A DNA stretch of 48,464 nucleotides from Bacteroidota bacterium (GTDB taxonomy: Bacteria; Bacteroidota; Bacteroidia; Flavobacteriales_F; PHOS-HE28), in NCBI GenBank assembly GCA_023412755.1, contig JAEZCB010000091.1, positions 1 to 48,464 on the forward strand, given 5' to 3'. Both the position numbers and the translations under genes were made by a program. The stretch's first letter is position 1; each line of letters opens with the position of its first letter. The notes beneath the pieces were generated by a model. It was given only the letters and a program-made list of their open reading frames with translations, did not search any database and was not told where the DNA came from. Positions 25,798 through 34,820 of this stretch are shown in pieces.

Positions 25798-28374
25798 TCA
25801 AGATCCCCCCATCCCCGGCCCCGCCTCAACCCCTTGGTTCAGGTGCGCCATCAGCGCAGCTTCATTCGGGACCATAACGCGCCGCGCCTTGGAACCTTCG
25901 AAGGGGCCGAGTATGCCGGCGGCCTCCAATTGATCCACGATGCGGCCAGCGCGGTTGTAGCCGAGCTTCAGTTTGCGCTGGATCAATGAAGTGGAACCCT
26001 GCTGCGTTTGTACCACGAGTTTGGCGGCCTCCTCGAACATGCTGTCGCGTTCGCCACTGTCCAGTTCCACACCCTCGCCTTCTTCGGTAGGCACATCGGG
26101 GAGGATGAGTGCTTCGGGATAGCCGCGCTGCCCGCCGATGAATTCGGTGATGGTGTCCACCTCCGGGGTATCCACGAATGCGCACTGGATGCGGATCAGG
26201 TCATTGCCGGTGCTCAGGAGCATATCTCCGCGGCCGATGAGTTGTTCGGCACCGCCGGCATCGAGGATGGTTCGGCTGTCGATCTTGCTGGTGACGCGGA
26301 AGGCGATGCGCGCAGGGAAGTTCGCCTTGATCGTGCCGGTTATGATGTTCACGCTCGGGCGTTGCGTGGCGATGATCAGGTGGATGCCGATGGCGCGGGC
26401 CAATTGCGCCAGTCGTGCGATCGGTGTCTCCACTTCGCGCCCTGCGGTCATGATCAGATCGGCGAACTCGTCCACCACCAGCACGATGTAGGGGAGGAAG
26501 CGGTGGCCGTTCTCCGGATTCAACCGGCGGCTGATGAATTTGGCGTTGTACTCCTTGATGTTCCGTACCTGCGCATCCTTCAGGAGCTCGTAGCGCTCAT
26601 CCATCTCAATGCACAGGCTGTTGAGCGTGGCAACCACCTTCTTGGTGTCGGTGATGATCGCCTCGCCTTCTCCGGGCAGCTTCGCCAGGAAGTGCCGTTC
26701 GATCTTGTTGAAGAGGGTGAGTTCCACCTTCTTGGGATCGACGAGCACGAACTTGATCTGGCTCGGGTGCTTCTTGTAAAGCAGTGATACCAGGATCGCA
26801 TTCAAGCCAACGGATTTACCCTGACCGGTTGCGCCTGCCATGAGCAGGTGCGGCATCTTGCTCAGGTCGGTGACGAAGGTCTCGTTGCTGATCGTTTTGC
26901 CCAACACGATCGGCAGATCCATGGTGGTGTTCTGGAACTTGTCGCTGGCCACCACCGCGCGCATGCCCACCACCTGTGGTTTACTGTTGGGCACTTCGAT
27001 CCCGATGGTGCCTTTGCCGGGGATCGGAGCGATGATGCGGATGCCCAGTGCCGCAAGGCTCAATGCGATATCATCCTCCAGATTCTTGATCTTGCTGATG
27101 CGCACACCGGCCTTCGGGATGATCTCGTACAGCGTCACCGTTGGACCGATGGTCGCCTTGATCTTGTCTATGCCGATGTTGTAGTGGCCGAGTGTTTCAA
27201 CTATCCGGTCCTTATTCTGCTCCAATTCCTCCTTGGTCACCGTCACTTCACCAGTGCCATGGTCCACCAACAGGTCGATCGGCGGGAATTCGTAGCTGCT
27301 CAGGTCCAGTGTGGGATCGTATTCCCCGAATTCCTTGAGTTTTTCTTCGATCTGGTCGTCGGTAAGTATGGTCTCCTCGGATGTTGCCACCTGCACGCTG
27401 AAGCCTTCATCATCGCTTTCAAGCGAAACAGGTTGCCCGGCGGGGACTTCCTGTGCCACGGGCAGTCCTTCCACTTCCCAGCCGGTTTCCTCTGGATCGC
27501 TCTTCAGTTCCTGCAATGCCTCCAAAGCGATCTCATCGGTCTGTTCTTCCACGGTGGTTACCAAGGTCTCCTCTTCCTCCGTTCCTTCCTCCACCTGTTG
27601 CACGTGCTCCTCTGCGAGGAATTCCCGCGCGGTGATGCTGCGCACCTTGACACCAGCACGGGCGGGAGCGGGTACTTCAGCATCCTCCTCTTCTTCCTGT
27701 GCTCCGGCTTCATCCTCCTTTCGCGTGAACAAAGCGTGCAACCAGGAGAACGATGGATTGAATGTGTAGGTGGTGAAAGCGGCCAACGCGAATACGATCA
27801 AGGCGCCGGTGCCGAAGTTGCCCAGCAGCCCGGAGAGATGCTGGCTGATCAAGAAGCCGATGCCTCCGCCAAGGAACATGAATTCGCCCTGGAAGAAAAA
27901 GCCCAGCACGGTGGGCATCCAGACCATGGACATGGCCGTCCAGCCGAAGGTGCGGCGCGGTGGCAGGAGCCAGCTGCCAAGCAGGATGCGGATCCCGAGC
28001 AGAAAACTCCAGAACACCATGGCGAAGGCCGCGATGCCGAACCATTTGTGGATGAACTGGTGTGCGGTGAGCGCGCCGAGTTTGCCCAGCCAGTTCTCCA
28101 CATGCACGTCCGTGCTGAAGATCTCGCTCCAGCTACGGCCGATCAGATCTTGATCCGCACGCCAGGTGAATAGGAAGGAGGTGAACGCTACCAGCAGGTA
28201 GGCCGATGCGAGAATAAGGAACAGGCCCGTCACCTTATGCACGCGTTCATCGGCGAAGAATGCCTTGGCACGCGCCAACGGTCCCAGGCCATCGCCGGCC
28301 GCGGTCTTCGCCTTGCGCTTTTTCGGTGAAGCCTCCTGTTCGTTCCTGATGCGGTTGTTCTTCTCCTTAGCCAA
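25798..28374 (-). CDS. ftsK: DNA translocase FtsK/SpoIIIE
   Basis: An 858-residue DNA translocase that pumps chromosomal DNA through the division septum. Four to five N-terminal membrane helices (about 45-215) are followed by an acidic linker (about 240-380), the FtsK alpha/beta motor with Walker A MAGATGQGKSVGLNAI and Walker B VLVVDEFADLIM, and a C-terminal winged-helix gamma domain (GRIVDQLEAAGILGPFEGSKARRVMV). The frame extends to an ATG-like start at 28461, but that would overlap the upstream gene by 95 bases. The TTG at 28372-28374 starts AKEKNNRIRNEQ, overlaps the upstream stop by 8 bases and implies translational coupling. No truncation of the motor is seen. Confidence 0.93.
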   Translation of the reverse strand: MAKEKNNRIRNEQEASPKKRKAKTAAGDGLGPLARAKAFFADERVHKVTGLFLILASAYLLVAFTSFLFTWRADQDLIGRSWSEIFSTDVHVENWLGKLGALTAHQFIHKWFGIAAFAMVFWSFLLGIRILLGSWLLPPRRTFGWTAMSMVWMPTVLGFFFQGEFMFLGGGIGFLISQHLSGLLGNFGTGALIVFALAAFTTYTFNPSFSWLHALFTRKEDEAGAQEEEEDAEVPAPARAGVKVRSITAREFLAEEHVQQVEEGTEEEETLVTTVEEQTDEIALEALQELKSDPEETGWEVEGLPVAQEVPAGQPVSLESDDEGFSVQVATSEETILTDDQIEEKLKEFGEYDPTLDLSSYEFPPIDLLVDHGTGEVTVTKEELEQNKDRIVETLGHYNIGIDKIKATIGPTVTLYEIIPKAGVRISKIKNLEDDIALSLAALGIRIIAPIPGKGTIGIEVPNSKPQVVGMRAVVASDKFQNTTMDLPIVLGKTISNETFVTDLSKMPHLLMAGATGQGKSVGLNAILVSLLYKKHPSQIKFVLVDPKKVELTLFNKIERHFLAKLPGEGEAIITDTKKVVATLNSLCIEMDERYELLKDAQVRNIKEYNAKFISRRLNPENGHRFLPYIVLVVDEFADLIMTAGREVETPIARLAQLARAIGIHLIIATQRPSVNIITGTIKANFPARIAFRVTSKIDSRTILDAGGAEQLIGRGDMLLSTGNDLIRIQCAFVDTPEVDTITEFIGGQRGYPEALILPDVPTEEGEGVELDSGERDSMFEEAAKLVVQTQQGSTSLIQRKLKLGYNRAGRIVDQLEAAGILGPFEGSKARRVMVPNEAALMAHLNQGVEAGPGMGGS

Positions 28375-29719
28375 TAGCGTTGATCGTTGAGCGAGTTCGC
28401 GGATGATCAAAAGTATCCGGCATAGCAGCATGCTTCCGGTGTGGAAGGCCGCCATTATCAACAGATGTGCTGTGGAAAGGTGCGGCTTCAGCGGGTGCTG
28501 GAACCTTCGCCGGCAAGCCTGGTGTCCGTTGCCCGGATAAGTACACTACGAACAGGACCAGCAGGATATTGCTAATGCCAAGCACGCCAAGATCGATCAT
28601 GCGGGCGCTAACGGGTCCCAGGGCATCCTCCCAGTTGCCTCCATACCCAAGGAAAATGAGGATCGCGGGTATCAGCAGGATGGGGTTCCATTGTGTACGC
28701 AGCCTGTGCATGAGCCAGAGTACCAACGGCAGGGAAAGGATGAAGTGCTGGGTATCGGTAAGGGTGAGGTTGGGCACCAGCGCGATGAGTATGAGGTATT
28801 CCAGTATGAAATGACCTTGCTCCCCCCGGTCCCTTTCCCTCCGCATGTGGCGCAGAACGAGTAGTGCGAAGAGAAATGCGATCAACGAGAGGATGAAGTA
28901 GGGCAGCCTGGCATGCGCCTCCATGAAGGGGGAAAGGAACACGCGGTGAATGAAAGTGTAGATGGTGTTCACAGCTTCGTGTCCAGTCCCTTGGATGTGT
29001 ATGAGCGAGGCATTGTGCATGGACATTTGCCGGAACCATTCCAGATGCTCGTTGAAATTCCTTTCCCAGCCCAGCACCAGGGCCGGTAGCACCAGGCCGG
29101 CAGCAACGGTAAGCAGGGTGAAGCCGAGGTACCGCCAGCTTGTACGCATGATCAACAACGGTATGATCAGCAGGAAATGGGGTTTGGCGATCACCGCCAT
29201 GCCCAGCAGGATGCCCGCCAGTGGCCAATGTCCTTTCAGCGCATGATGGAGTGAAAAGAGCAACACACACAATAGAATGATGTTGATGTTGCCCAGGTGG
29301 AGTTCCCGGTGCAGATGCACCACTGTGATCAAGGCCGTGATGAGCAGGGGCGTTACATGCATTCTGGACCCAGGCAAAAGGTGCTCGCGGATGATGCGAT
29401 CGGCCAGCAATACAGCCATAATGAACGCGATGATGATGCACCAGAAATGGATGCTTGCGGCCAGCGTATGCGGTAGCAATGCATGCGGCACAAAGAGCAG
29501 TGCCATCAAGGGCGAATACTTGAAGATCCCGGAATCCAGTCCGTGGGAGATGCCATACAGCGGCTCTCCTTTCAACAGGGATCCTGCGGCACCGATATAG
29601 ACCTGCAGGTCATGCAGCCAGAAACGTCCGTTGATCAGCTCGGCCAGATGGATCGCTATGCCGAGCAGGATGACCACCAGGCCGAAGATCCGAACTGCCC
29701 GGTGCATGGGTGGCAGCAT
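28367..29719 (-). CDS. GT87/DUF2029-like polytopic mannosyltransferase
   Basis: A 450-residue integral membrane protein with about ten hydrophobic helices. The first periplasmic loop has LQVYIGAAGSLLKGEPLYG followed by IFKYSPLMALLFVP, the hallmark of the GT87 (DUF2029) polyprenyl-phosphate-dependent sugar transferases known from actinobacterial arabinan/mannan synthesis and widespread in Bacteroidota. Acceptor and sugar are unknown. The frame could start with TTG at 29731, overlapping the MORN lipoprotein stop; ATGs at 29719 and 29707 are alternatives and 29719 is used. Its end overlaps the ftsK start by 8 bases, forming a MORN lipoprotein-GT87-ftsK operon. Confidence 0.82.
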   Translation of the reverse strand: MLPPMHRAVRIFGLVVILLGIAIHLAELINGRFWLHDLQVYIGAAGSLLKGEPLYGISHGLDSGIFKYSPLMALLFVPHALLPHTLAASIHFWCIIIAFIMAVLLADRIIREHLLPGSRMHVTPLLITALITVVHLHRELHLGNINIILLCVLLFSLHHALKGHWPLAGILLGMAVIAKPHFLLIIPLLIMRTSWRYLGFTLLTVAAGLVLPALVLGWERNFNEHLEWFRQMSMHNASLIHIQGTGHEAVNTIYTFIHRVFLSPFMEAHARLPYFILSLIAFLFALLVLRHMRRERDRGEQGHFILEYLILIALVPNLTLTDTQHFILSLPLVLWLMHRLRTQWNPILLIPAILIFLGYGGNWEDALGPVSARMIDLGVLGISNILLVLFVVYLSGQRTPGLPAKVPAPAEAAPFHSTSVDNGGLPHRKHAAMPDTFDHPRTRSTINAIG

Positions 29720-29727
29720 GGGCCGTA

Positions 29728-30114
29728 TCAATGCATGGTGCGATCCACCTCCTTCACGATCCGGCCATTCTCGTAATGGAGTTCGCGGTATACCTGACCA
29801 TCCGGAGCATAGTCGTAATGGATGCCATGTTCAACGCCGTTCTGCCAATTCTCCACGTACTTCTTGGTGCCGTTCTCGTAGTAGTAGACCCATTCACCAT
29901 GCTCCACACCGTTCTCGAATTTCCCGACATACTCGAGTTTGCCGTTGGGGTAATAGACCTTCTCCATCACTTTCACCGCCTGCTCGCCCTTGCCCTTCAT
30001 GTAGATGACCACCTCCGGCTTGCCATTGGGATGTGAGGCCGCCACGTATCTCTTGGTGGAACAGGCGAAAAGGAAGAGACAGAAGAGCAGGAGGATCGCT
30101 TTCAGCGGTGCCAT
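29728..30114 (-). CDS. MORN-repeat lipoprotein
   Basis: A 128-residue lipoprotein. The signal ends at LFLFACS (Cys18), after which three or four MORN-type repeats follow (KVYYPNGKLEYVGKFENG, GEWVYYYENGTKKYVENWQNG, GIHYDYAPDGQVYRELHYENG). These toxin-antitoxin-like antidote repeat proteins are common in Bacteroidota and their role is mostly unknown; they may be structural envelope proteins. It is the first gene of an operon with the GT87-like transferase and ftsK, whose starts overlap the preceding stops. There is a 41-base gap to the convergent-side TonB receptor stop upstream on the same strand. Confidence 0.85.
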   Translation of the reverse strand: MAPLKAILLLFCLFLFACSTKRYVAASHPNGKPEVVIYMKGKGEQAVKVMEKVYYPNGKLEYVGKFENGVEHGEWVYYYENGTKKYVENWQNGVEHGIHYDYAPDGQVYRELHYENGRIVKEVDRTMH

Positions 30115-30155
30115 GGCCGGGCTAAATTAGAGGAAAGCGCGGATCCCGTATCCGG

Positions 30156-32678
30156 CTAGAACCACGCTATCAGCTTCAGGTTGAATCGCCTGGGGGTAAG
30201 CAAGTCCGGTACGGAGTAGTAGCGGCCACTAACGTCGGTGACCCAGGTGTGGTCTATGGTGTTGTTGATGTTGAGCAGGTTGAACACCTCGAAGCTCACC
30301 CACATGCTGTTGATGTGCCGCAGAAAGTTGGTCTTCTCCTGTCCGGCCGCTCCGAGCAGCTGTTTGCTGAAGCCGATGTCCACCCGGCGATAAAGGCTGG
30401 TGCGCAACGTGTCGCTGTACCGGTCGAAGTTCGGCGGCCCGAATGGCAGGCCTGTACCGAAGGCGAGGCTGAGATGCACTTTGAAGGTAGGCCAGCGGGG
30501 CATTTCATCCTGGAAGAACAAGGCCACATTCACCCGCTGGTCCGTGGGTCTCGGTATGCGGCCCGGTTCCACACGCACACTGTCCACCGCCACCTGATCG
30601 AAAGTGTACCCCTCGAAGATCTGCTGGCCGGCCGCATTGTAACGCAGGTAATAGAAGTCGTCCAAAACATCTTCCTGAATGGTCATCACACTGGCACCCA
30701 CCCAGCTTTCGATGCCTTCGATGAACTCGCCGTTCAGCTTCATATCCAATCCGGTTGCGAAGCCTTTGGCGCTGTTGGTACCGTAATAACGGATCCTGAT
30801 GTTGTCCACCTCATACGGGATGAGGTCATCCATGTGTTTGTAATAGAGTTCGGTGGTGAGTTTGAACGGGCGATCCCAGATGGTGAAACGCCTATCCATG
30901 CCAAGGAGGAAGTGGATGCTGCGCTGGGCCCTGATATCCGCGTTCAATGTGCCATCCATGCGGCGCACTTCGCGGTAGAAAGGAGGTTGATAGTAGATGC
31001 CGGTGGCCGCCCAGAAGCTGTAGTCCAACGCGACCGTGTCACCTTCGGATGTCGTTTTCTTCCATCCTGGATGGTAGGTCACACGTAACCTTGGACTGGC
31101 CACCAGCTGGCCGTTGAAACTCCAATACTGCGCACGTGCACCGGCGATCAAGGACCACCAGCGGTCCTCACCGGACTCCCACCGCCAGGAGTTCTGCACA
31201 AAGGCGGAAGAACGCATGCTTTCCATATTCAGCCGCGTCTTCAGCAGGTAGTTCAACTCCAGATCCTCACCGGTGCTGGTGGGCGTGCTGTAGCCAACAC
31301 TGTCTATCATGGTCCATTCACTGAGCCGGTCGTTGATCATTTCCGTGCGTACATCCGCACCCCATTGGAAATAGCCGCCGCTCCATTCATGGAACCCCTT
31401 GTGGGCCGCGGAATAGACGGTCGCATCCAGCTCATTCCGGGCATGATCCAGGTACCCTCCAATGCCGAGGTTACGAGCCACTTCACCAAACTGGTCGCTG
31501 GCCAGATCGCGATCCAATTCATCCAGCCAATATTGCCCCAGTACATCGAATCGTTCGCTCTCGAAGGTGCGGAAAGCGCTGACAGAGTTCTTCAACAGGG
31601 TGTGTTTGCCCACCTGCGCATTCAGGCTGATCGCTCCGAAGTAGGTCTGGAACTGTGTCACTTCCTGCCCATCGAAATACATGGTGAAACGGAGTGCCTG
31701 GTTGAAGGTGCCGAACTCTGTTTCCCGGCTTTGGGGGATCATGCCATAACGGTTGCTCGAATACAAGCCAAGGAATCCCAGTTCCAGGGAAGGGGTGAGG
31801 TCGTAGGTCCAATAACTCTGCAGATCGGTATATACCGGGCGGTACTCTCCCTGGGTATCGAGACCCTGGAGAAGCAATTGATTCACCCGGTGCCGGAAAC
31901 CGGTGATCTGGCGCAGCCTCTTTTTGAACATGGCGTCCTCCACATGCACCGCACCTCCCATCAAACTCATCATGGCACTTCCGGCGAAGGCCTTCGGGCG
32001 CTTGTACTGGATATCCAGCACGCTGCTCATCTTGTCACCATACCGTGCCTCGAATCCGCCAGCGCTGAATTCCAACCGCTCGATCATGTCCGGATTGGGA
32101 AAGCTGAGGCCTTCTTGTTGACCAGCCCTCACGAGGAATGGACGGTACACTTCGATATCGTTCACGTACACCAGGTTCTCATCGAAGTTGCCGCCACGAA
32201 CGCTGTAGCCACTGGAGAGTTCATTGCGCATCATTACGCCGATCTGCCCTTGCAACAGCGATTCCACGCCACCCAGGGGGGAGGGATTGAAGCGCGTGAG
32301 CCGCGGGTCGATGGTCTCCACCCCACGTTCACGTTGCCGCTGGCTTCCTTCCACCACCACGGTCCCCAGCGTCCTCAGCCGCAGGGTAACGTTCATGGTG
32401 CGGGTGGTGCCTTCTTCCAGTTCCACCGTTTCCTCCCAAGGGTCCAACCCAGTGTGGCTGAACCGAACGGTAACTGGCCTTCCTGCGGGGATCTCCAGCC
32501 GGTATTCGCCACGTTCATCCGCTGCCACACCCATGCGTCCATCCAGCATGTAGGCACTGGCCAGAGGCAGCGTATTGCCCAGTTCATCACGTATGATCCC
32601 GCGCAGTATGGCCGTGCCTTGTGCAAGCGTAAGAGCGCTTTGCAAGATCAATATGGTGGCCAGCAGCCCTTTGCGCAT
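30156..32678 (-). CDS. TonB-dependent outer-membrane receptor with CRD domain
   Basis: An 840-residue outer-membrane receptor. After the signal peptide (MRKGLLATILILQSALTLAQ) comes a carboxypeptidase-regulatory-like domain (GIIRDELGNTLPLASAYM, RFSHTGLDPWEE), then the plug domain (SLLQGQIGVMMRNELSSGYS, RGGNFDENLVYVNDIEVY) and a beta-barrel that ends in RRFNLKLIAWF; the C-terminal Phe is the barrel-insertion signal. No SusD-like partner gene is adjacent, so it is not clearly a glycan-uptake SusC; substrate unknown. The frame opens at 32867 but the ATG at 32678 gives the only signal peptide. A small gene lies 61 bases upstream on the same strand. Confidence 0.92.
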   Translation of the reverse strand: MRKGLLATILILQSALTLAQGTAILRGIIRDELGNTLPLASAYMLDGRMGVAADERGEYRLEIPAGRPVTVRFSHTGLDPWEETVELEEGTTRTMNVTLRLRTLGTVVVEGSQRQRERGVETIDPRLTRFNPSPLGGVESLLQGQIGVMMRNELSSGYSVRGGNFDENLVYVNDIEVYRPFLVRAGQQEGLSFPNPDMIERLEFSAGGFEARYGDKMSSVLDIQYKRPKAFAGSAMMSLMGGAVHVEDAMFKKRLRQITGFRHRVNQLLLQGLDTQGEYRPVYTDLQSYWTYDLTPSLELGFLGLYSSNRYGMIPQSRETEFGTFNQALRFTMYFDGQEVTQFQTYFGAISLNAQVGKHTLLKNSVSAFRTFESERFDVLGQYWLDELDRDLASDQFGEVARNLGIGGYLDHARNELDATVYSAAHKGFHEWSGGYFQWGADVRTEMINDRLSEWTMIDSVGYSTPTSTGEDLELNYLLKTRLNMESMRSSAFVQNSWRWESGEDRWWSLIAGARAQYWSFNGQLVASPRLRVTYHPGWKKTTSEGDTVALDYSFWAATGIYYQPPFYREVRRMDGTLNADIRAQRSIHFLLGMDRRFTIWDRPFKLTTELYYKHMDDLIPYEVDNIRIRYYGTNSAKGFATGLDMKLNGEFIEGIESWVGASVMTIQEDVLDDFYYLRYNAAGQQIFEGYTFDQVAVDSVRVEPGRIPRPTDQRVNVALFFQDEMPRWPTFKVHLSLAFGTGLPFGPPNFDRYSDTLRTSLYRRVDIGFSKQLLGAAGQEKTNFLRHINSMWVSFEVFNLLNINNTIDHTWVTDVSGRYYSVPDLLTPRRFNLKLIAWF

Positions 32679-32739
32679 CCGGAGAAAGTGGTGGGATAAC
32701 GGAGCGTTGGGTCGTGAATTATAGTGGACCGGTAAAGCT

Positions 32740-33024
32740 TCAGCCAAGTGCCTCGGAAATGCTGCCTGGCAGCGAGTGGGGGCCGGCGAAATGTTCAAGG
32801 ACCAGAATGCCCTTACCGGCACAGATATGCTTGAGGCGCTGGCGCGGCTCGTCCTCCACGCCTCCACCGATCACCAGCAGCTTGGCCATGCCACTATTCA
32901 GGCGATCGGTCAACTTTTCCTCATCCATGAAACCTTCCGCTTCCATGCCCGCCGCAGCGAGTTGTTGGCCCACCAGGGCCATCATGGAGGCATTCCGGCC
33001 GAAATAAAAGATACCACCTTGCAT
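32740..33024 (-). CDS. Small receiver-like hypothetical protein
   Basis: A 94-residue cytoplasmic protein. It begins with IFYFGRNASMMALVGQQL and continues with a KLLVIGGGVED strand and a KGILVLEHF strand, an alpha/beta arrangement like a truncated CheY fold but with no phospho-acceptor Asp. Similar small proteins starting with an FGR motif and containing a VLLGGG-like strand occur in Bacteroidota, as far as I recall, without known role. It precedes the TonB receptor on the same strand with a 61-base gap, so the two may be co-transcribed. The ATG at 33022-33024 is the natural start. Confidence 0.6.
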   Translation of the reverse strand: MQGGIFYFGRNASMMALVGQQLAAAGMEAEGFMDEEKLTDRLNSGMAKLLVIGGGVEDEPRQRLKHICAGKGILVLEHFAGPHSLPGSISEALG

Positions 33025-33053
33025 GGGGCCGAAAATACAAGGAAGGGTTGGTA

Positions 33054-33093
33054 GGGGACCAGATCTGTTGCTGGCGCAGCTGATCTGATCCCC
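33054..33093 (-). terminator. Extended hairpin downstream of the secreted hydrolase gene
   Basis: GGGGACCAGATC (33054-33065) pairs with GATCTGATCCCC (33082-33093) with a single mismatch, and an inner GCTG/CAGC extends the stem. It lies 12 bases past the hydrolase stop on the minus strand. There is no T-tract, so the terminator role is probable but not certain. Confidence 0.5.
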
Positions 33094-33105
33094 GCCGGGG
33101 AGCGT

Positions 33106-34737
33106 TCAGGGCAATTGCTGCGTTCTGGAAGCCGTAGGTATGATCCCCCCGATGCCTGAAAGAATGTGGTCCCTATCATTATCTGGACCGGTGTAGCGCA
33201 CCACCCCATCCAGGTCGGCATCTTCCATATGATATCCGGGAACGCCTGCTGTGGGTATTATGCCGCCTATGCGTTGCAGGATCGTGTCACGGTCATTGCT
33301 GGATCCCGTGTACCGCAGCTGTCCATCACCATTGGTGTCGCCGCTCCATAAGCAGGCTATGCCACCACTGATCTTACGGGCACCGGTACCATAAGTACCT
33401 GTCACTGGATCCGAAAGGTCGAGCAACTGCATGCCACCGTGCAACTGCATGGGCGAAGCGGTCATCACACCCAAATGATTACGATGCCTTGCCGCCACGA
33501 AATATCCGCCAGCAGGTACATCGAAATAAGTAGGATCGCCGTTGGGGGCCACCACCATGCCATTCCGCAAGAGCAGACCATTTGAAGTGCGGATCACGTT
33601 CGTGGGGTCGTTGGCGGAGCGAAGTTGGATGAGCACCCAATCCACAATAGCTTCAGGACCGGATAAAGCCAGCAGATCAATGTCCATTTGCTGTCCTGGA
33701 GCATCCGTATCGAACCCGGCCGCGGTATATGGTTCCGAAGCTGGTAGCAGTCCGTTGGATCGGAGATCATCCCGCATAAGACCGGTGCCTGCTTCGTAGG
33801 CGCCATCCAGGAACAGCTTCACATCCACACGAACACGAATGGGTGGACAATCGGAGAGAATGGATTGTGCGGAGATCCCGGAGGATGTGGCGATCAACGA
33901 GGAGAATTGTGCTCCAGCCTGCTCATCATCCTTCAAGTAGCGATCAAGCCAAAGCAGGGTATAGGAGTGTGCGATGGCCTGTTGTCCTGGTCTGCCCAGG
34001 CTGCCACCTCCCCCGCAGGTGAACTGCCCGAACTCACAGTTGAAATTGGAGTTGGCGAAATTGCAATGCCCTCCATTGGTGATGTTGATGAAAGCCTTGC
34101 ACCCCGATGGCACCGCATTGTACATGGGCAACTGGTTGGTTGCAGCGGGGGTAACACAATCCTGGCTTCCGGCGAAAACAAGTACGGGCTTGTCCAGGGT
34201 ACCAGCCGCAGCAATGGCAGAGGGATTCGTTTCAGCAGCAGCATAGTTGACCACCGTTGTCACCAGCGGCGATGAGGCACCATGAAAGGATGCACCGCCA
34301 CCCATGCTATGGCCCATGATCGCTGCCGTGCTGGCCACCCTGTTGAAGAAGGGAGATCCGGGATCGGTGCCGCGCTGTTGCATGGCCCCGATCACGTAGG
34401 CAAGGTCGAGGCCGAGTTCATTGTGGCTGGGGGAGAAACCGCCTTCCGTTGTGGGCAGTACCATGATGTATCCCTGTGGAACGAACGCCTGCCACATATT
34501 GGCATAAGAACCCACACCCATTACGAATCCATGGCCGAAGGCGAGTATGGGGAAAATACCATCGGCCACCGGCTGGGCAGCACCGGCATTGGTCGCCGGA
34601 TAGTATACCTCGCATGGTATGGACCTGCCGTTACGCGAAGGATCATTGAAAGTGATATTGACCGATCCGATCGCGAAGGGTTGGGCCATGGTCGGTAGAA
34701 AAAGACCTGCGGCGATGATCAAGATGGACGTTCTCAT
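33106..34737 (-). CDS. Secreted alpha/beta hydrolase (cutinase/polyester-hydrolase-like) with shared C-terminal module
   Basis: A 543-residue exported hydrolase. The signal peptide (MRTSILIIAAGLFLPTMAQ) precedes an alpha/beta-hydrolase domain to about residue 295 with nucleophile elbow GHSMGGG (Ser144), acid in GSQDCVTP (Asp193) and NGGHCNFA (His224). The stretch NQLPMYNAVPSGCKAF before the His recalls the SALPIY...AK region of cutinase-like polyester hydrolases, and Cys pairs after the His resemble their disulphide. Activity on any polyester is inference only; a lipase or acetyl-esterase is equally possible. The last ~244 residues are the module shared with the protease at 14397. The frame opens at 34836; the ATG at 34737 begins the signal peptide. 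It is divergent from mazG. Confidence 0.86.
   Translation of the reverse strand: MRTSILIIAAGLFLPTMAQPFAIGSVNITFNDPSRNGRSIPCEVYYPATNAGAAQPVADGIFPILAFGHGFVMGVGSYANMWQAFVPQGYIMVLPTTEGGFSPSHNELGLDLAYVIGAMQQRGTDPGSPFFNRVASTAAIMGHSMGGGASFHGASSPLVTTVVNYAAAETNPSAIAAAGTLDKPVLVFAGSQDCVTPAATNQLPMYNAVPSGCKAFINITNGGHCNFANSNFNCEFGQFTCGGGGSLGRPGQQAIAHSYTLLWLDRYLKDDEQAGAQFSSLIATSSGISAQSILSDCPPIRVRVDVKLFLDGAYEAGTGLMRDDLRSNGLLPASEPYTAAGFDTDAPGQQMDIDLLALSGPEAIVDWVLIQLRSANDPTNVIRTSNGLLLRNGMVVAPNGDPTYFDVPAGGYFVAARHRNHLGVMTASPMQLHGGMQLLDLSDPVTGTYGTGARKISGGIACLWSGDTNGDGQLRYTGSSNDRDTILQRIGGIIPTAGVPGYHMEDADLDGVVRYTGPDNDRDHILSGIGGIIPTASRTQQLP
33109..33840 (-). other. C-terminal module of the hydrolase (shared with the protease), with two dockerin-like repeats
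   Basis: This encodes the last 244 residues of the hydrolase. The landmarks VRVDVKLFLDGAY, LRSNGLLPASEPYT, AIVDWVLIQLRS and RHRNHLGVMTASP align in order with the protease module. The final ~80 residues are two calcium-loop-like units, GDTNGDGQLRYTG...NDRD and DADLDGVVRYTG...NDRD, each followed by IGGIIPT. Both loops keep the acidic D-x-[ND]-x-D-G spacing. Confidence 0.8.
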
Positions 34738-34820
34738 GGCGATGTGCATTGATAGTAACAGATCAACAGGATCGTTGTTCAGCATACAAGCATAGGATGA
34801 ACATACGATCTTCGCGGACA

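Noticed and set aside
25626..25829. Minus-strand small frame across the structured element
   Set aside because: It reads through the hairpin arms and the ftsK end; the RNA-like symmetry explains the bases better than a peptide.
26848..28173. Long open frame opposite ftsK (441 codons)
   Set aside because: Fully antisense to the well-supported FtsK motor and membrane domain; composition is unlike a folded protein.
31365..32699. Long open frame opposite the TonB receptor (444 codons)
   Set aside because: Antisense to plug and barrel coding sequence, no signal peptide or motif.
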